DNA of 64,000 nucleotides, taken from assembly GCA_016717855.1 (NCBI GenBank), contig JADKEV010000001.1, positions 248,001 to 312,000 on the forward strand. The letters are read 5' to 3'. The position numbers were made by a program, and so were the translations under genes. The DNA is from Betaproteobacteria bacterium. GTDB taxonomy: Bacteria; Pseudomonadota; Gammaproteobacteria; Burkholderiales; Casimicrobiaceae. Below, piece by piece: positions 1 to 10,694 of the stretch; positions within the stretch are counted from its first letter, which is position 1, and every line of letters begins with the position of its first letter. The notes under the pieces are model-generated. The model saw only the letters and a program-made list of their open reading frames with translations. It was not told the DNA's origin and made no database searches.

Positions 1-2398
<2,398 letters not shown>

Positions 2399-2416
2399 GC
2401 GGCGCCCGGCGTGCCC

Positions 2417-2929
2417 TCAGCTCTTGACCGGCCCCGTGAAGTCCGCCTTGCCCAGCGGCACGCCGTTGTGGCGAAGGATGTTGTAGGCCGTGGCCAGATG
2501 GAAAAAGAAATTCGGCAGCACGTTCCTGTTCAGATAGTCCAGGCCGGCGAACGTGGTCGGCTGGCCGCGGATCGGTATCGTGACTTCGCGCGTTTCGGCG
2601 CCGGCAAACTGCGCCTCGGGCAGCGACTGGACGAAAGCGATGGTCTTCGCGACGCGCGCCTTGAGGTCGTCGAGCGAGGCTTCGCTGTCCTCGTACTTCG
2701 GCACCTCGACGCCGGCCAGGCGCGCGGCGGCGCCCTTTGCGAAATCGCAGCCGATCTGCACCTGCCGGGTGAGCGGAAACATGTCGGGAAAGAGCCTGCT
2801 GCCCAGCAGCACGGCCGGGTCGATCTTCTTTTCGGCACAGTGGGCGGCGGTCTTGTCCAGGATGCCGGAGAGGTTGGTCAGTAGCCTGACAAACAAGGGG
2901 ATAGTCTGGCTGTACATCGAAATCGGCAT
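2417..2929 (-). CDS. DUF1993 family protein
   Basis: A 170-residue soluble protein of the DUF1993 family (DinB-like helical fold; function not established). Typical features are the N-terminal MPISMYSQTIPLFVRLL, the LDKTAAHCAEKKIDPAVLL segment, and the C-terminal FFFHLATAYNILRHNGVPLGK. The ATG at 2929 was chosen over an upstream in-frame start at 2998 because family members begin at this MPISMYSQ sequence. The gene converges on gcvP, with 18 bases between the stops. It separates gcvP from the sdaA remnant, two genes that are often adjacent in betaproteobacteria. Confidence 0.85.
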   Translation of the reverse strand: MPISMYSQTIPLFVRLLTNLSGILDKTAAHCAEKKIDPAVLLGSRLFPDMFPLTRQVQIGCDFAKGAAARLAGVEVPKYEDSEASLDDLKARVAKTIAFVQSLPEAQFAGAETREVTIPIRGQPTTFAGLDYLNRNVLPNFFFHLATAYNILRHNGVPLGKADFTGPVKS

Positions 2930-3037
2930 GGTATTGAAAGTCGCTGGTTGAAGGGAGCGCCAGCTTACACGCAATCGGGTCTTGTTGTCATGCCGCACCG
3001 GGTGGGCATCGCCGGGTGCGGAGAGCGGAGCGAACGA

Positions 3038-3425
3038 GTGGCTGTCAGCGTATTCGACCTGTTCAAGATCGGCATCGGACCATCGTCGTCACACACGGTG
3101 GGGCCGATGCGCGCCGCGCGGTTGTTCGCGGAGGGCCCGAAGTCGACCGGGCACCTGCAGCCAACGCGGCGGGTGAAGGCCGAGATCTACGGCTCGCTGG
3201 GCGCGAGCGGCAAGGGACTCGGCAGCGACAAGGCGGTGCTGCCGGGCCTGCTCGGCGAGACGCCGGACGCAGTCGATACCGATGCAGTGCCGGACTTTCT
3301 CGCGGGCATCCGCGCCACCGCGAACGTGTGCCTGCTGGGCGAGCGCAAGATTGCCTTCGACGAGAAGGCGGACCTCGTCTTCTGTCGTCGCGAGCGCCGT
3401 ACCAACGGCATGCGCTTCCCACGCG
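3038..3425 (+). pseudogene. sdaA: L-serine dehydratase remnant (N-terminal part only)
   Basis: From GTG 3038 the frame reads VAVSVFDLFKIGIGPSSSHT and GPMRAARLF, the hallmark start of iron-sulfur L-serine ammonia-lyase, followed by YGSLGASGKGLGSDKAV and LLGETPDAVDTD. Similarity fades after FDEKADLVFCRRE and NGMRF at about 3415, and the frame then runs into the opposite-strand gene. A complete SdaA has about 455-460 residues; here only ~125 are recognisable. The whole catalytic C-terminal domain with its Fe-S cysteines is missing. The loop between RLFAEG and RRVKAE is also shorter than usual. It is probably a dead gene truncated when the neighbouring 3.5-5 kb block arrived or was rearranged; misassembly is an alternative. 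Confidence 0.8.
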
Positions 3426-3521
3426 CGTGCCGCGAATCACGCGGGTTTTGGCACTGGGCCACCCCCCGGCGCCCCACGCTACACCATACGCGGCGCCCGG
3501 CGCGTGCGTCGTCACGCGCTG

Positions 3522-4013
3522 CTACTGGTCTTTGGTCACGACCTTCTTGCCGTCGACGACGATCGACTGCGTGCGGTTGGCGCCGGTCTGCGATTGCGAG
3601 ATCGAGGGTGTCCCGCCGGAACTGTTTCCCCCGATGACCAGCGACTGCGAGTTGCTGCGCCCGCTCTGGCTTTGCGAGATGTTGCCCGAGCCGTCGACGA
3701 CCGCGGTCTGCGTGTTGCCGCGCCCGCCCTGGCTTTGCGCCACCTTGGCCGAGCCGCTGACGCTGGCGGACTGCGCGTTGCCGGTGGCGGGATCGTTCTG
3801 CGACGATGAGATTGCCTTGCCGCCGGACTTTTTCGGCGCCTCGCTGCCGTCGACATTGCCGATGCTCATCGACTGCGAATTGCTCCAGCCGCTCTGGCTT
3901 TGCGAAATGTTGCCGCCAGTCGTGCCGCTGACATTGATCGACTGCTGGTTGCCGTCACCACAGCCGGCAAGAGCCAGCGCGGCCGCGAGCGCGGTGAAGA
4001 TGGACGTTCTCAT
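3522..4013 (-). CDS. Curlin-like repeat lipoprotein (paralogue 1)
   Basis: A 163-residue exported protein. The N-terminus MRTSIFTALAAALALAGC is a lipoprotein signal with lipobox LAGC. The mature part is built from repeats of the form ISQSQSGxxNSQSxxIG, rich in Ser, Gln, Asn and Gly. Four or five copies are visible (SQSQSGWSNSQSMSIG, SQGGRGNTQTAVVDG, SQSQSGRSNSQSLVIGG, SQSQTGANRTQSIVVDG). The pattern resembles the curlin repeat (Q-x-G-x-x-N-x-A) that forms amyloid beta-solenoids, but no csgE/F/G genes are in the window. ATG 4013 is chosen because it directly precedes the signal peptide and has AAAGGG a few bases upstream. It is first in coordinate order of three tandem paralogues and last in the direction of transcription. 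Confidence 0.75.
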   Translation of the reverse strand: MRTSIFTALAAALALAGCGDGNQQSINVSGTTGGNISQSQSGWSNSQSMSIGNVDGSEAPKKSGGKAISSSQNDPATGNAQSASVSGSAKVAQSQGGRGNTQTAVVDGSGNISQSQSGRSNSQSLVIGGNSSGGTPSISQSQTGANRTQSIVVDGKKVVTKDQ

Positions 4014-4118
4014 GGCTAGCCCTTTCTGGATAAGCACCAGTGACCAGTCTACTCCCGCCGGCCGGCCCCCTCAACCGTCCGGCTTGACGCAGGACAAACG
4101 CCAGCCCGATCAGCAGGA

Positions 4119-4619
4119 CTACTCCGACTTGGTCTCGACCGTCTTGCCGTCGATCTTGATCGACTGCTTGCGGTTGGCGCCCGTCTGCGACTGCGTGATC
4201 GACGGCTTGCCGCCGCCGACGTTGACGCCGCCGCCGATGCTGATCGACTGCGAATTGCTGCGCCCGCTCTGATTCTGGGTGATGTTGCCGGAGCCGTCGA
4301 CGTCTGCCGTCTGCGTGTTGTCTTTCCCGGCCTGACTCTGCTTGACCTTGGCCGAGCCGCTGACGTTGGCCGACTGCTTGTTGCCGGTCTCGGGGTCATC
4401 CTGGGTGGAAGACATCTTTTCGCCTTTCTTGGCCTTCTTCACCGGTTTGCTGTCCGTGTTGCCGATGCTGATGGACTGCGAATTGCCCCAGCCGGACTGG
4501 TTTTGCGTGATGTTGCCGGTCACCGTCGTCTGCGCGAGCAGCATGGAATCCTGAGCGCCGGCGCCGCTGCCGGCCAGCATCAGCGTGGCGGCGATTGCCG
4601 AAAAAATCGATTTGTTCAT
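4119..4619 (-). CDS. Curlin-like repeat secreted protein (paralogue 2)
   Basis: A 166-residue paralogue of its neighbours. The signal peptide MNKSIFSAIAATLMLAGSGAGA has LAGS where the neighbours have a lipobox cysteine, so this copy is probably secreted or periplasmic rather than lipidated. Repeats include ITQNQSGWGNSQSISIG, KQSANVSGSAKVKQSQAG, ITQNQSGRSNSQSISIGGG and ITQSQTGANRKQSIKIDGK. A Lys-rich linker (KPVKKAKKGEKM) lies between the first two repeats. The close match in repeat order to the copy at 3522-4013 points to tandem duplication. A mix of lipidated and free forms would suit a nucleator/subunit pair, but that is inference. Confidence 0.75.
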   Translation of the reverse strand: MNKSIFSAIAATLMLAGSGAGAQDSMLLAQTTVTGNITQNQSGWGNSQSISIGNTDSKPVKKAKKGEKMSSTQDDPETGNKQSANVSGSAKVKQSQAGKDNTQTADVDGSGNITQNQSGRSNSQSISIGGGVNVGGGKPSITQSQTGANRKQSIKIDGKTVETKSE

Positions 4620-4641
4620 GTGTTGCCCTTTCGGATTGTTG

Positions 4642-4656
4642 ACCCGGAGACCGGGT
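4642..4656 (-). terminator. Small inverted repeat between curlin-like genes
   Basis: ACCCGG-AGA-CCGGGT (6-bp stem, 3-base loop) lies in the 45-base gap between paralogues 3 and 2. There is no T-run after it, so it may be only a weak attenuator, an mRNA-processing hairpin or a chance feature. Confidence 0.25.
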
Positions 4657-4664
4657 GCATTGGT

Positions 4665-5054
4665 TTATTGAGTGCGCAAAGTCGCGCCGACCTGGCCCGG
4701 GGTACCGTCGACGACACCGATGTTCATCGACTGCGAATTCCCGGAACCGCTTTGCAGCTGCGTCACGTTGCCGCCGCTGGCGTTGATGTTCATCGACTGC
4801 GAATTGCCGGCGCCCCTCTGATGCTGCATCCCCTCGGCGCCACCGGTGACGATCCGCGTCTGCGTGTTGCCCGATGCCGTGCGCGCTTCAACTGCCTCGG
4901 TGCGTCCAACGCTCAACGAGTTCATCCGGCTGACCGCCGGGCGCGCCTGCGTGTCACTCCCCGCCTGCCCCGTCGCCGGACCGCCGCCGTCCCGGCAACC
5001 GGCGGTGGCAGCCGCCAAGAGCACGACACCCGCGAAATTCACTCCCGACTTCAT
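4665..5054 (-). CDS. Curlin-like repeat lipoprotein (paralogue 3, divergent)
   Basis: A 129-residue, shorter and more divergent member of the same group. The N-terminus MKSGVNFAGVVLLAAATAGC is a lipoprotein signal with lipobox TAGC. The mature part has three recognisable repeats (ASGNTQTRIVTGG, RGAGNSQSMNINASGG and QLQSGSGNSQSMNIG) after a non-repetitive spacer. In the transcribed direction it is the first of the three, 58 bases downstream of the GIN-domain gene. No enzymatic motif is seen. A structural role at the cell surface or periplasm is likely by analogy with curlins, not shown. Confidence 0.65.
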   Translation of the reverse strand: MKSGVNFAGVVLLAAATAGCRDGGGPATGQAGSDTQARPAVSRMNSLSVGRTEAVEARTASGNTQTRIVTGGAEGMQHQRGAGNSQSMNINASGGNVTQLQSGSGNSQSMNIGVVDGTPGQVGATLRTQ

Positions 5055-5112
5055 GCCGACCCGCCTTTCCCGCCGTCGATTCTGCCGAGTCTACGCCCCC
5101 GCGGTCGGACTG

Positions 5113-5826
5113 TCAGTCCACCTTCTTGATCCGGCCTATACCGTCTATGGTCCTTTCCACTGTCTTCGGTTCCCCCGAGTAAGTTATCACACCCGCGCCT
5201 TCGATCCACGCTTTCAGGCTCTCGGTGGCGTTCACCCTGGCCTTGCCCGCCCCCTCGATGTGCACGTCGACGACCCGGGCCACCAGTTCGGCGGCGTCGA
5301 TGGTGCTGGCGCCTTCGCTATGCAGGTTCAGGCGCGCGACCTTGCCGGTAGCCCGGACCCGGCCCGCGCCTTCCAGGTGCAAATCGAAGTCCGCGGAGCT
5401 GTCGATCTGCAGATTGAGATGATTGGCGCCTTCCAGGTGGATGCCATCCAGGACGGGGACCAACACCTTCAAGCGCAGGCCGGTGCTTGGGCTGATGCTG
5501 ATGGTCGGGGAGATTTCGAGGACCCCATCGACGACTTCGGTGCCGATCAGGCCCAGCAGATTGTCGTCGGCGGTGATCTCCACCGATCGCGCGGACTGGC
5601 CGGTCCGGACCTCGACGTCCAGCGTCCCCGCGCCTTCAGCGTGAATGGTCCGGAACTCCGCTATTTGCCGCGTCTCGCTCCGCGCCACGCCGCTGCCGCG
5701 CTCGCCGCCATCCCCGCCCAGCCGCAGGTTGACGCTGAACGGGTTGCCAATGACCATCGAATCGCAGTTCGACAGCGACGCGATGACCGCCACCAGCAGC
5801 GCAAAACCCACCCAGAACTTGACCAT
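5113..5826 (-). CDS. GIN-domain (DUF2807) secreted protein
   Basis: A 237-residue protein with an N-terminal hydrophobic signal (MVKFWVGFALLVAVIASLSNC, possibly lipidated at the Cys) and a head-GIN domain. That domain shows the typical IAEFRTIHAEGAGTLDVEV start and recurring EGA/EGAN/EGAG turns (IHLEGANHLNLQI, LHLEGAGRV, LHSEGASTIDA, VHIEGAGKA). These turns give a right-handed beta-helix in structures of the family. Its biochemical role is unknown. It sits directly upstream of three curlin-like genes and downstream of the ABC pair, all on the same strand, so it may be co-transcribed with one of those groups. Confidence 0.85.
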   Translation of the reverse strand: MVKFWVGFALLVAVIASLSNCDSMVIGNPFSVNLRLGGDGGERGSGVARSETRQIAEFRTIHAEGAGTLDVEVRTGQSARSVEITADDNLLGLIGTEVVDGVLEISPTISISPSTGLRLKVLVPVLDGIHLEGANHLNLQIDSSADFDLHLEGAGRVRATGKVARLNLHSEGASTIDAAELVARVVDVHIEGAGKARVNATESLKAWIEGAGVITYSGEPKTVERTIDGIGRIKKVD

Positions 5827-5924
5827 GTCCGCTGCTCCAAAGGCATCCTGGAAGATTAGATGCCGCGACGGGCCGATCCGGATTCGGCCCCGGCACAGTT
5901 TTCCCGGGCCGGCCCGCGGCTAAC

Positions 5925-7232
5925 CTACGACTGCCAGCGAAAGCGCCAGAGGGCCACCACGCCGCACACCAGCGCCGAACCCAGCAACACCACGATCGGC
6001 CCGATCGCCGCATCGAAGCCCAAGCCACGCCAAGTCACTGCGTCGAGGCCATCGACCGCCCAGCGGGTGGGCGCGAACAGGCTCAGTTGCTGCAGCCACG
6101 GCGGAAAGATGAACGCCGGCACCCAGGCGCCACCGATCATCACCAGGATCAGCGTGACCATGACCGCGAGCCCGCGGGTCGCGGCGGGCGTCCTGCCCAA
6201 CGCCGCCAGCAGGAGCCCGAAACAAGCATTGAGGATGCAGAACGCGATGGCGATGCCGGCGAAACCGGCGACGCTGCCCTCGATGCGGACGCCGAACGCG
6301 ACCATCGCGACCAGGTAGACCGCACCCAGCATGAACAGACCGATGACCGTGGTGGCCAGCGCGCGCGCGACCAGCAGGTCGGCGCGGGCGATCGGCGCCG
6401 TCCGCAGCCGCGCCCACAGGCCGCGTTCGCGCAGGAGCAGCAGCAGGACGCCGGCCTCGATCCCGTTGAACAGGATGAATTGCACCGACATGCCGGCAAA
6501 TGAATGTGCATAGCCGTTATACCTGGCCCCGGTGCCCGAGGTCAGCGCCTCCGAGTGGACCGTGTACGGCACGCTCAATCCACCCTGGATGCCGCCGGCC
6601 GCAGGCTTGGCACCGGCGTCGGCACGGGCCCGCGCGTTGAGCTTTTCGACGCTCTCGAGCAGCGCAGTCAATTCCTTGCCGGCGGGCGTGTCCGCATCAG
6701 CCGACTTCCGCAGGTCCGCCAGGCTGTCCGTGACGACCTTCCCGCCCAGCGGTCCGCCGAACATCGCTTTGCTGACTTCCTGCATCACGTACTGGGTCAG
6801 CAGCCCTTCGACCACGCTGACCACGATGCTCTGCGACGGATCGTAGAACAATTCGATCTGCGGTTTGTCGCGGCCCCGGAAGAAAGCGCCTGCCGCGGCC
6901 TCGCCAAAGCCCTGGGGCAGGATCAGCCCGGCCTGCGCCTTGCCCTTCCTGACCAGCTCGCGCGCCTCGCCCGCGGTCGCCGTTTTCGCGTCGAGCATCT
7001 TGTCCGCGGCCAGCGCGGCGCCGATGGCCCTGGCGACGTCGCTGTCGTCCTCGATGGTGATGACGACCGGAATCCTGCCCATCTCCTTGGTCTTGCCGCT
7101 GCCGCCGAACAGAAAGCCCATGAAGCCGGCGATGAAGATCGCGGCGGCGATGTTGATCAGCACGCCGCGGCGGTCGCTGAAGTGGATGCGCAGGTCGTTC
7201 CGGACCAGGGCGAGGATGGCGACAGGATTCAT
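5925..7232 (-). CDS. ABC transporter permease (ABC-2 family)
   Basis: A 435-residue ABC-2 type membrane protein. One N-terminal transmembrane segment follows a short cytoplasmic start (DRRGVLINIAAAIFIAGFMGFLF). A long extracytoplasmic domain spans about residues 50-240. Five or six C-terminal membrane segments begin at FAGMSVQFILFNGIEAGVLLLLL. The sequence FNGIEAGVLLLLLRERGLWARLRTAPI corresponds to the conserved ABC-2 motif. It starts 7 bases after the stop of the ATPase gene, so the two are translated from one transcript. The substrate cannot be inferred. Confidence 0.9.
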   Translation of the reverse strand: MNPVAILALVRNDLRIHFSDRRGVLINIAAAIFIAGFMGFLFGGSGKTKEMGRIPVVITIEDDSDVARAIGAALAADKMLDAKTATAGEARELVRKGKAQAGLILPQGFGEAAAGAFFRGRDKPQIELFYDPSQSIVVSVVEGLLTQYVMQEVSKAMFGGPLGGKVVTDSLADLRKSADADTPAGKELTALLESVEKLNARARADAGAKPAAGGIQGGLSVPYTVHSEALTSGTGARYNGYAHSFAGMSVQFILFNGIEAGVLLLLLRERGLWARLRTAPIARADLLVARALATTVIGLFMLGAVYLVAMVAFGVRIEGSVAGFAGIAIAFCILNACFGLLLAALGRTPAATRGLAVMVTLILVMIGGAWVPAFIFPPWLQQLSLFAPTRWAVDGLDAVTWRGLGFDAAIGPIVVLLGSALVCGVVALWRFRWQS

Positions 7233-7239
7233 GGCAGGC

Positions 7240-8175
7240 TCACTCGTCGCGCAGGCTGCGCCCGGTCAGGGTCAGGAAAACCGATTCGAGATTGGCGCGC
7301 TCGCTGGCGAATCCGCGGACCGCGAGGCCCGCTGCCGACACCGTTTGCAGCACCTGCGGCGTGATCGCGAGCAGGTCGTCGACGTCCAGGACCAGGCGCT
7401 CGCCGTCGACCACGACGCCGTGGACGCCGGGCAAGCCGCGCAGGCGCGCGACCAGCGCGTCCGGCGGCGGGCCGGCGATGTCCACGGCCAGGCGGTTGGG
7501 CGCCGGCGCGCGCGCCAGCAATCCGGGCAGCGTGTCGTCGGCCATGATCCTCCCGTGGTCCATGACCACGATGCGATCGCACAGGCGCTCGGCTTCTTCC
7601 ATGTAGTGCGTGGTGTAGACCAGCGTCTTGCCGCGCCGGCGCAGTTCGGCGAGGTTGTCGAAGATCGCGTTGCGGGACTGCGGATCGACGCCCACCGTGG
7701 GCTCGTCGAGCAGGATCAACTCCGGATCGTGCAACAGCGCGCCGGCGATGTTGAGTCGCCGCTTCATCCCGCCGCTGAACGACGCCACCTTGTCGCCGGC
7801 CCGGTCGGCGAGTCCCACCAGCGCCAGCGCATCGGCGATCGCCCGGGCGAGCGGCGCGCCCTGCATCCCGTAGAGCGCGCCGAACAACTGCAGGTTCGCG
7901 CGCGCCGTGGTTTCCTCGTACAGCGCGACATCCTGGGGCACCAGCCCGATTCCGCGCTTGACCCCTTCGGGGTCGGCAGCCAGCGAGCGGCCGCCGACGC
8001 TGACATTGCCGCCGTCGGGCGGCGTCAGGCCGGTGATCATCGCCAGTGTCGTCGTCTTGCCGGCGCCGTTGGGACCGAGCAGGCCTATGGTCTGCCCCTT
8101 CCCGACCGCGAACGAGACGCCATCGACCGCAACACGGTCGCCATAGCGCTTGACCAGATTTTCGACCCGCAGCAT
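7240..8175 (-). CDS. ABC transporter ATP-binding protein
   Basis: A 311-residue ABC-2-type export ATPase. It has Walker A GPNGAGKT at residues 34-41, signature FSGGM at 133-137 and Walker B LILLDEP near 153-159, followed by the H-loop TTHYMEEAE. A C-terminal regulatory region follows the ~220-residue ATPase core (NatA/DrrA-like layout). The gene is divergent from dacA, with 127 bases between the two starts, and forms a unit with the permease downstream. Polyketide, antibiotic, Na+ and lipid exporters share this architecture, so no substrate is assigned. Confidence 0.93.
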   Translation of the reverse strand: MLRVENLVKRYGDRVAVDGVSFAVGKGQTIGLLGPNGAGKTTTLAMITGLTPPDGGNVSVGGRSLAADPEGVKRGIGLVPQDVALYEETTARANLQLFGALYGMQGAPLARAIADALALVGLADRAGDKVASFSGGMKRRLNIAGALLHDPELILLDEPTVGVDPQSRNAIFDNLAELRRRGKTLVYTTHYMEEAERLCDRIVVMDHGRIMADDTLPGLLARAPAPNRLAVDIAGPPPDALVARLRGLPGVHGVVVDGERLVLDVDDLLAITPQVLQTVSAAGLAVRGFASERANLESVFLTLTGRSLRDE

Positions 8176-8290
8176 GGACCGGTCCGATTGAGGGGAGCGC
8201 GCACTCTATCCCATCGACCACGCGCGCGCAAACGCGCCGCCCACGGACCGTTGGCGGCGGGCGGCCGGCGGGCGCCGGAGTGCGATCGGT

Positions 8291-8296
8291 TATAAT
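8291..8296 (+). promoter_or_regulatory. Perfect -10 box TATAAT six bases before the dacA ATG
   Basis: TATAAT lies at 8291-8296 and the ATG of dacA at 8303. A start site at the usual 6-7 bases past the -10 would fall on or next to the A of the ATG, which predicts a leaderless or nearly leaderless mRNA. No good -35 hexamer is seen 16-18 bases upstream (GC-rich GCGGGC), so the assignment rests on the -10 alone. No Shine-Dalgarno sequence fits between box and ATG. Confidence 0.45.
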
Positions 8297-8302
8297 TGCC
8301 CC

Positions 8303-9457
8303 ATGCTCCTGCAGTGCCTCGCCCGTCCCCTCGCCGGCTTAATCCTGTACCTCGTCAGCTTCGCCGCCCCGGCGCAACAGCCGTCGCTGCCGGCCGTGCC
8401 GCCGCCCGCTGTCGCCGCGACGAGCTGGCTGCTGGTCGACCTGACTTCGACGCAGACGCTGGCTGCGCATAACACGGCCGAGCGCCGCGACCCGGCGAGC
8501 CTGACCAAGCTGATGACCGCGTACCTGGCCTTTTCCGCGCTGAAGCAAAAGCTGATCACGCTGGAGCAATCGGTCAAGGTTTCCACGAAGGCGTGGAAGG
8601 CCGAAGGCTCGCGGATGTTCATCGAGCCCAACCGGCCGGTCACGGTCGACGAACTGCTGCGCGGCATGATCGTGCAATCCGGCAACGATGCCAGCGTCGC
8701 GCTGGCCGAGGTGATCGCCGGGTCCGAGGAAGCGTTCGCGCAGGCGATGACCCGCGAGGCGCAGCGCCTGGGGATGAAGAACACGAATTTCGTCAATGCC
8801 ACCGGCCTGTCCCATCCGCAGCACTATTCGACGGCCGCGGACCTGGCCCTGCTCGCCGCGGCGATCATCCGCGACTTCCCCGACAATTACGCGCTGTATT
8901 CGATCAAGGAATACAAGTACAACAACATCACGCAGCCCAACCGCAACCGGCTGCTGTGGACCGATCAGTACGTCGACGGCATGAAGACCGGATTCACCGA
9001 CGCCGCAGGCTATTGCCTGATCGCATCGGCGCGGCGCGGCCCGCGCCGGCTGCTGACGGTCGTGATGGGCGCCGCGTCCGATTCCGCCCGCGCCATCGAA
9101 TCGCAGAAGCTGCTGAACTTCGGATTCCAGTTCTACGACACGCCGCGTCTGTACGAGAAGAACCAGATCGTGACTGCGCTGCCGGTCTGGAAGGGCGTGG
9201 GCGCCACGCTCAATGCCGGCTTCACCGACGACCTCTACCTGACCCTGCCCAAGGGCGTGGGGCCGAAGCTGAAGGTCGCGATGGAGGCGCGCCAGCCGCT
9301 GACCGCGCCCATCGCGCTGGGCCAGACCGTCGGCGTGCTGCGGCTGACCCTCGACGGCAACGTGGTCGCCGAGTTTCCGCTGCAGGCGCTGCAGGAGATG
9401 CCGCAAGCTGGCATCTTCGGCCGCGCCTGGGATAGCATACGGCTGTGGTTCCGCTGA
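8303..9457 (+). CDS. dacA: D-alanyl-D-alanine carboxypeptidase (PBP5/6 type)
   Basis: A 384-residue low-molecular-weight penicillin-binding protein that trims the terminal D-Ala from peptidoglycan pentapeptides in the periplasm. A signal peptide covers residues 1-25 (to AAPAQQ). The three catalytic motifs are visible: S66-L-T-K69, S126-G-N128 and K228-T-G230. The C-terminal PBP5 beta domain follows (about 285-370), and the last residues (FGRAWDSIRLWFR) form the usual amphipathic membrane anchor. It leads the conserved dacA-dat-ybeD-lipB-lipA neighbourhood also seen, in part, in enterobacteria. Confidence 0.95.
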   Translation: MLLQCLARPLAGLILYLVSFAAPAQQPSLPAVPPPAVAATSWLLVDLTSTQTLAAHNTAERRDPASLTKLMTAYLAFSALKQKLITLEQSVKVSTKAWKAEGSRMFIEPNRPVTVDELLRGMIVQSGNDASVALAEVIAGSEEAFAQAMTREAQRLGMKNTNFVNATGLSHPQHYSTAADLALLAAAIIRDFPDNYALYSIKEYKYNNITQPNRNRLLWTDQYVDGMKTGFTDAAGYCLIASARRGPRRLLTVVMGAASDSARAIESQKLLNFGFQFYDTPRLYEKNQIVTALPVWKGVGATLNAGFTDDLYLTLPKGVGPKLKVAMEARQPLTAPIALGQTVGVLRLTLDGNVVAEFPLQALQEMPQAGIFGRAWDSIRLWFR

Positions 9458-9527
9458 CGGGCTGAATTCGCCGGTCCCGCGACTTCGATCAGATCAACCA
9501 GATCCCGCTGCGACGGATGACGCGCAC

Positions 9528-10382
9528 ATGAGCATTGTCTATCTGAACGGCCGCTACCTTCCAATCGAAGAGGCCACCATATCCGTGCTCGATCGCGGCT
9601 TCATTTACGGCGACGGCGTCTACGAACTGATTCCGGTGTATCGCCGCCAGCCGTACCGGATGGCGCAGCACCTGGCGCGCCTGCACCACAGCCTCGACGG
9701 CATCCGGCTGGCGAATCCTCACTCCGACCCCGAATGGGCAACGATCGTCACCGAACTCGTGGCGAGGCAGCCGTTCGACGACCAGGGCGTCTACTTCCAG
9801 GTCACGCGCGGGGTGGCGAAGCGCGATCACACGTTTCCGAAGGATGTACCGGCGACCGTGTTCATGATGAGCAACCCGCTGGCGACGCCATCCCGGGAAA
9901 CGGTCGAGAGCGGCGTCGCGTGCGTGACAGCGGTCGACGAGCGCTGGCTGCATTGCGACATCAAGTCGACTTCGCTGCTGGGCAACGTGCTGATGCGGCA
10001 ATTCGCGGCCGATCGCGATGCGGTGGAGACGGTGATGTTCCGCGACGGCTTCCTGACCGAGGCATCGGCGTCGAACATCCTGGTCGTGAAGGGCGGCGTC
10101 GTGCTGGCGCCGCCGAAGGACAACCGGATCCTGCCCGGCATCACGTACGGCGCGATCTACGACCTGGCCCGGCAGGGCGGCATCCCGTTCGAGATGCGGC
10201 CGGTCCGCGAATCCGAGGTGTGGACCGCGGACGAGCTGTGGGTCACGTCGTCGACCAAGGAAGTGCTGGCGATCACCACGCTGGACGGCAGGCCGGTGGG
10301 CAATGCCGCGCACGCCGGGCGCCCGGGCCCGGTGTTCCGGAAGATGCACGCGCTGTTCCAGGCGAGCAAGCCGGGGGCCTGA
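9528..10382 (+). CDS. dat: D-amino-acid transaminase (class IV aminotransferase)
   Basis: A 284-residue fold-type IV PLP enzyme interconverting D-alanine and D-glutamate with their 2-oxo acids. Its likely role is supply of D-amino acids for peptidoglycan, consistent with the adjacent DD-carboxypeptidase. The PLP lysine is in CDIKSTSLLGNVL (K146). GFIYGDGVYE near residues 24-33 and EASASNILVV are typical of the family. The C-terminal TSSTKEVLAITTLDG matches the phosphate-binding threonines. It starts 70 bases after dacA, with no obvious terminator between. Confidence 0.9.
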   Translation: MSIVYLNGRYLPIEEATISVLDRGFIYGDGVYELIPVYRRQPYRMAQHLARLHHSLDGIRLANPHSDPEWATIVTELVARQPFDDQGVYFQVTRGVAKRDHTFPKDVPATVFMMSNPLATPSRETVESGVACVTAVDERWLHCDIKSTSLLGNVLMRQFAADRDAVETVMFRDGFLTEASASNILVVKGGVVLAPPKDNRILPGITYGAIYDLARQGGIPFEMRPVRESEVWTADELWVTSSTKEVLAITTLDGRPVGNAAHAGRPGPVFRKMHALFQASKPGA

Positions 10383-10415
10383 CCCCGGGCGGCCGCAGGG
10401 CCGGGATTGCACGAC

Positions 10416-10676
10416 ATGGCCGAGTCATTGCTCGAGTTCCCCACCGAGTTTCCGCTCAAGATCATGGGGCTCGCCAGGGATGGTTTCGCGCAACTGGTCC
10501 ACGACATCGTGCGCAAGCATGCACCGGACTACGACGGCGCGACCATGGAGCTGCGGCCGTCGTCGGGCGGGAAATACCTGTCCGTGACCTGCGTGATCAA
10601 CGCGACGTCGAAAGAGCAGCTCGACGCGCTGTACCGGGAACTGAGCGCGCATCCCGATATCGCGATGGTGCTCTGA
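10416..10676 (+). CDS. ybeD: YbeD family (DUF493) protein
   Basis: An 86-residue ACT-like small protein of the DUF493/YbeD family. It begins MAESLLEFPTEFPLKIMG and ends REL-SAHPDIAMVL, both typical. ATG 10416 is preferred over a TTG three codons upstream. The family almost always sits beside lipB and has been proposed to modulate lipoate metabolism. That role is inferred from context and not shown. Confidence 0.9.
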   Translation: MAESLLEFPTEFPLKIMGLARDGFAQLVHDIVRKHAPDYDGATMELRPSSGGKYLSVTCVINATSKEQLDALYRELSAHPDIAMVL

Positions 10677-10694
10677 CATGCCGGCGAGCCCGCG

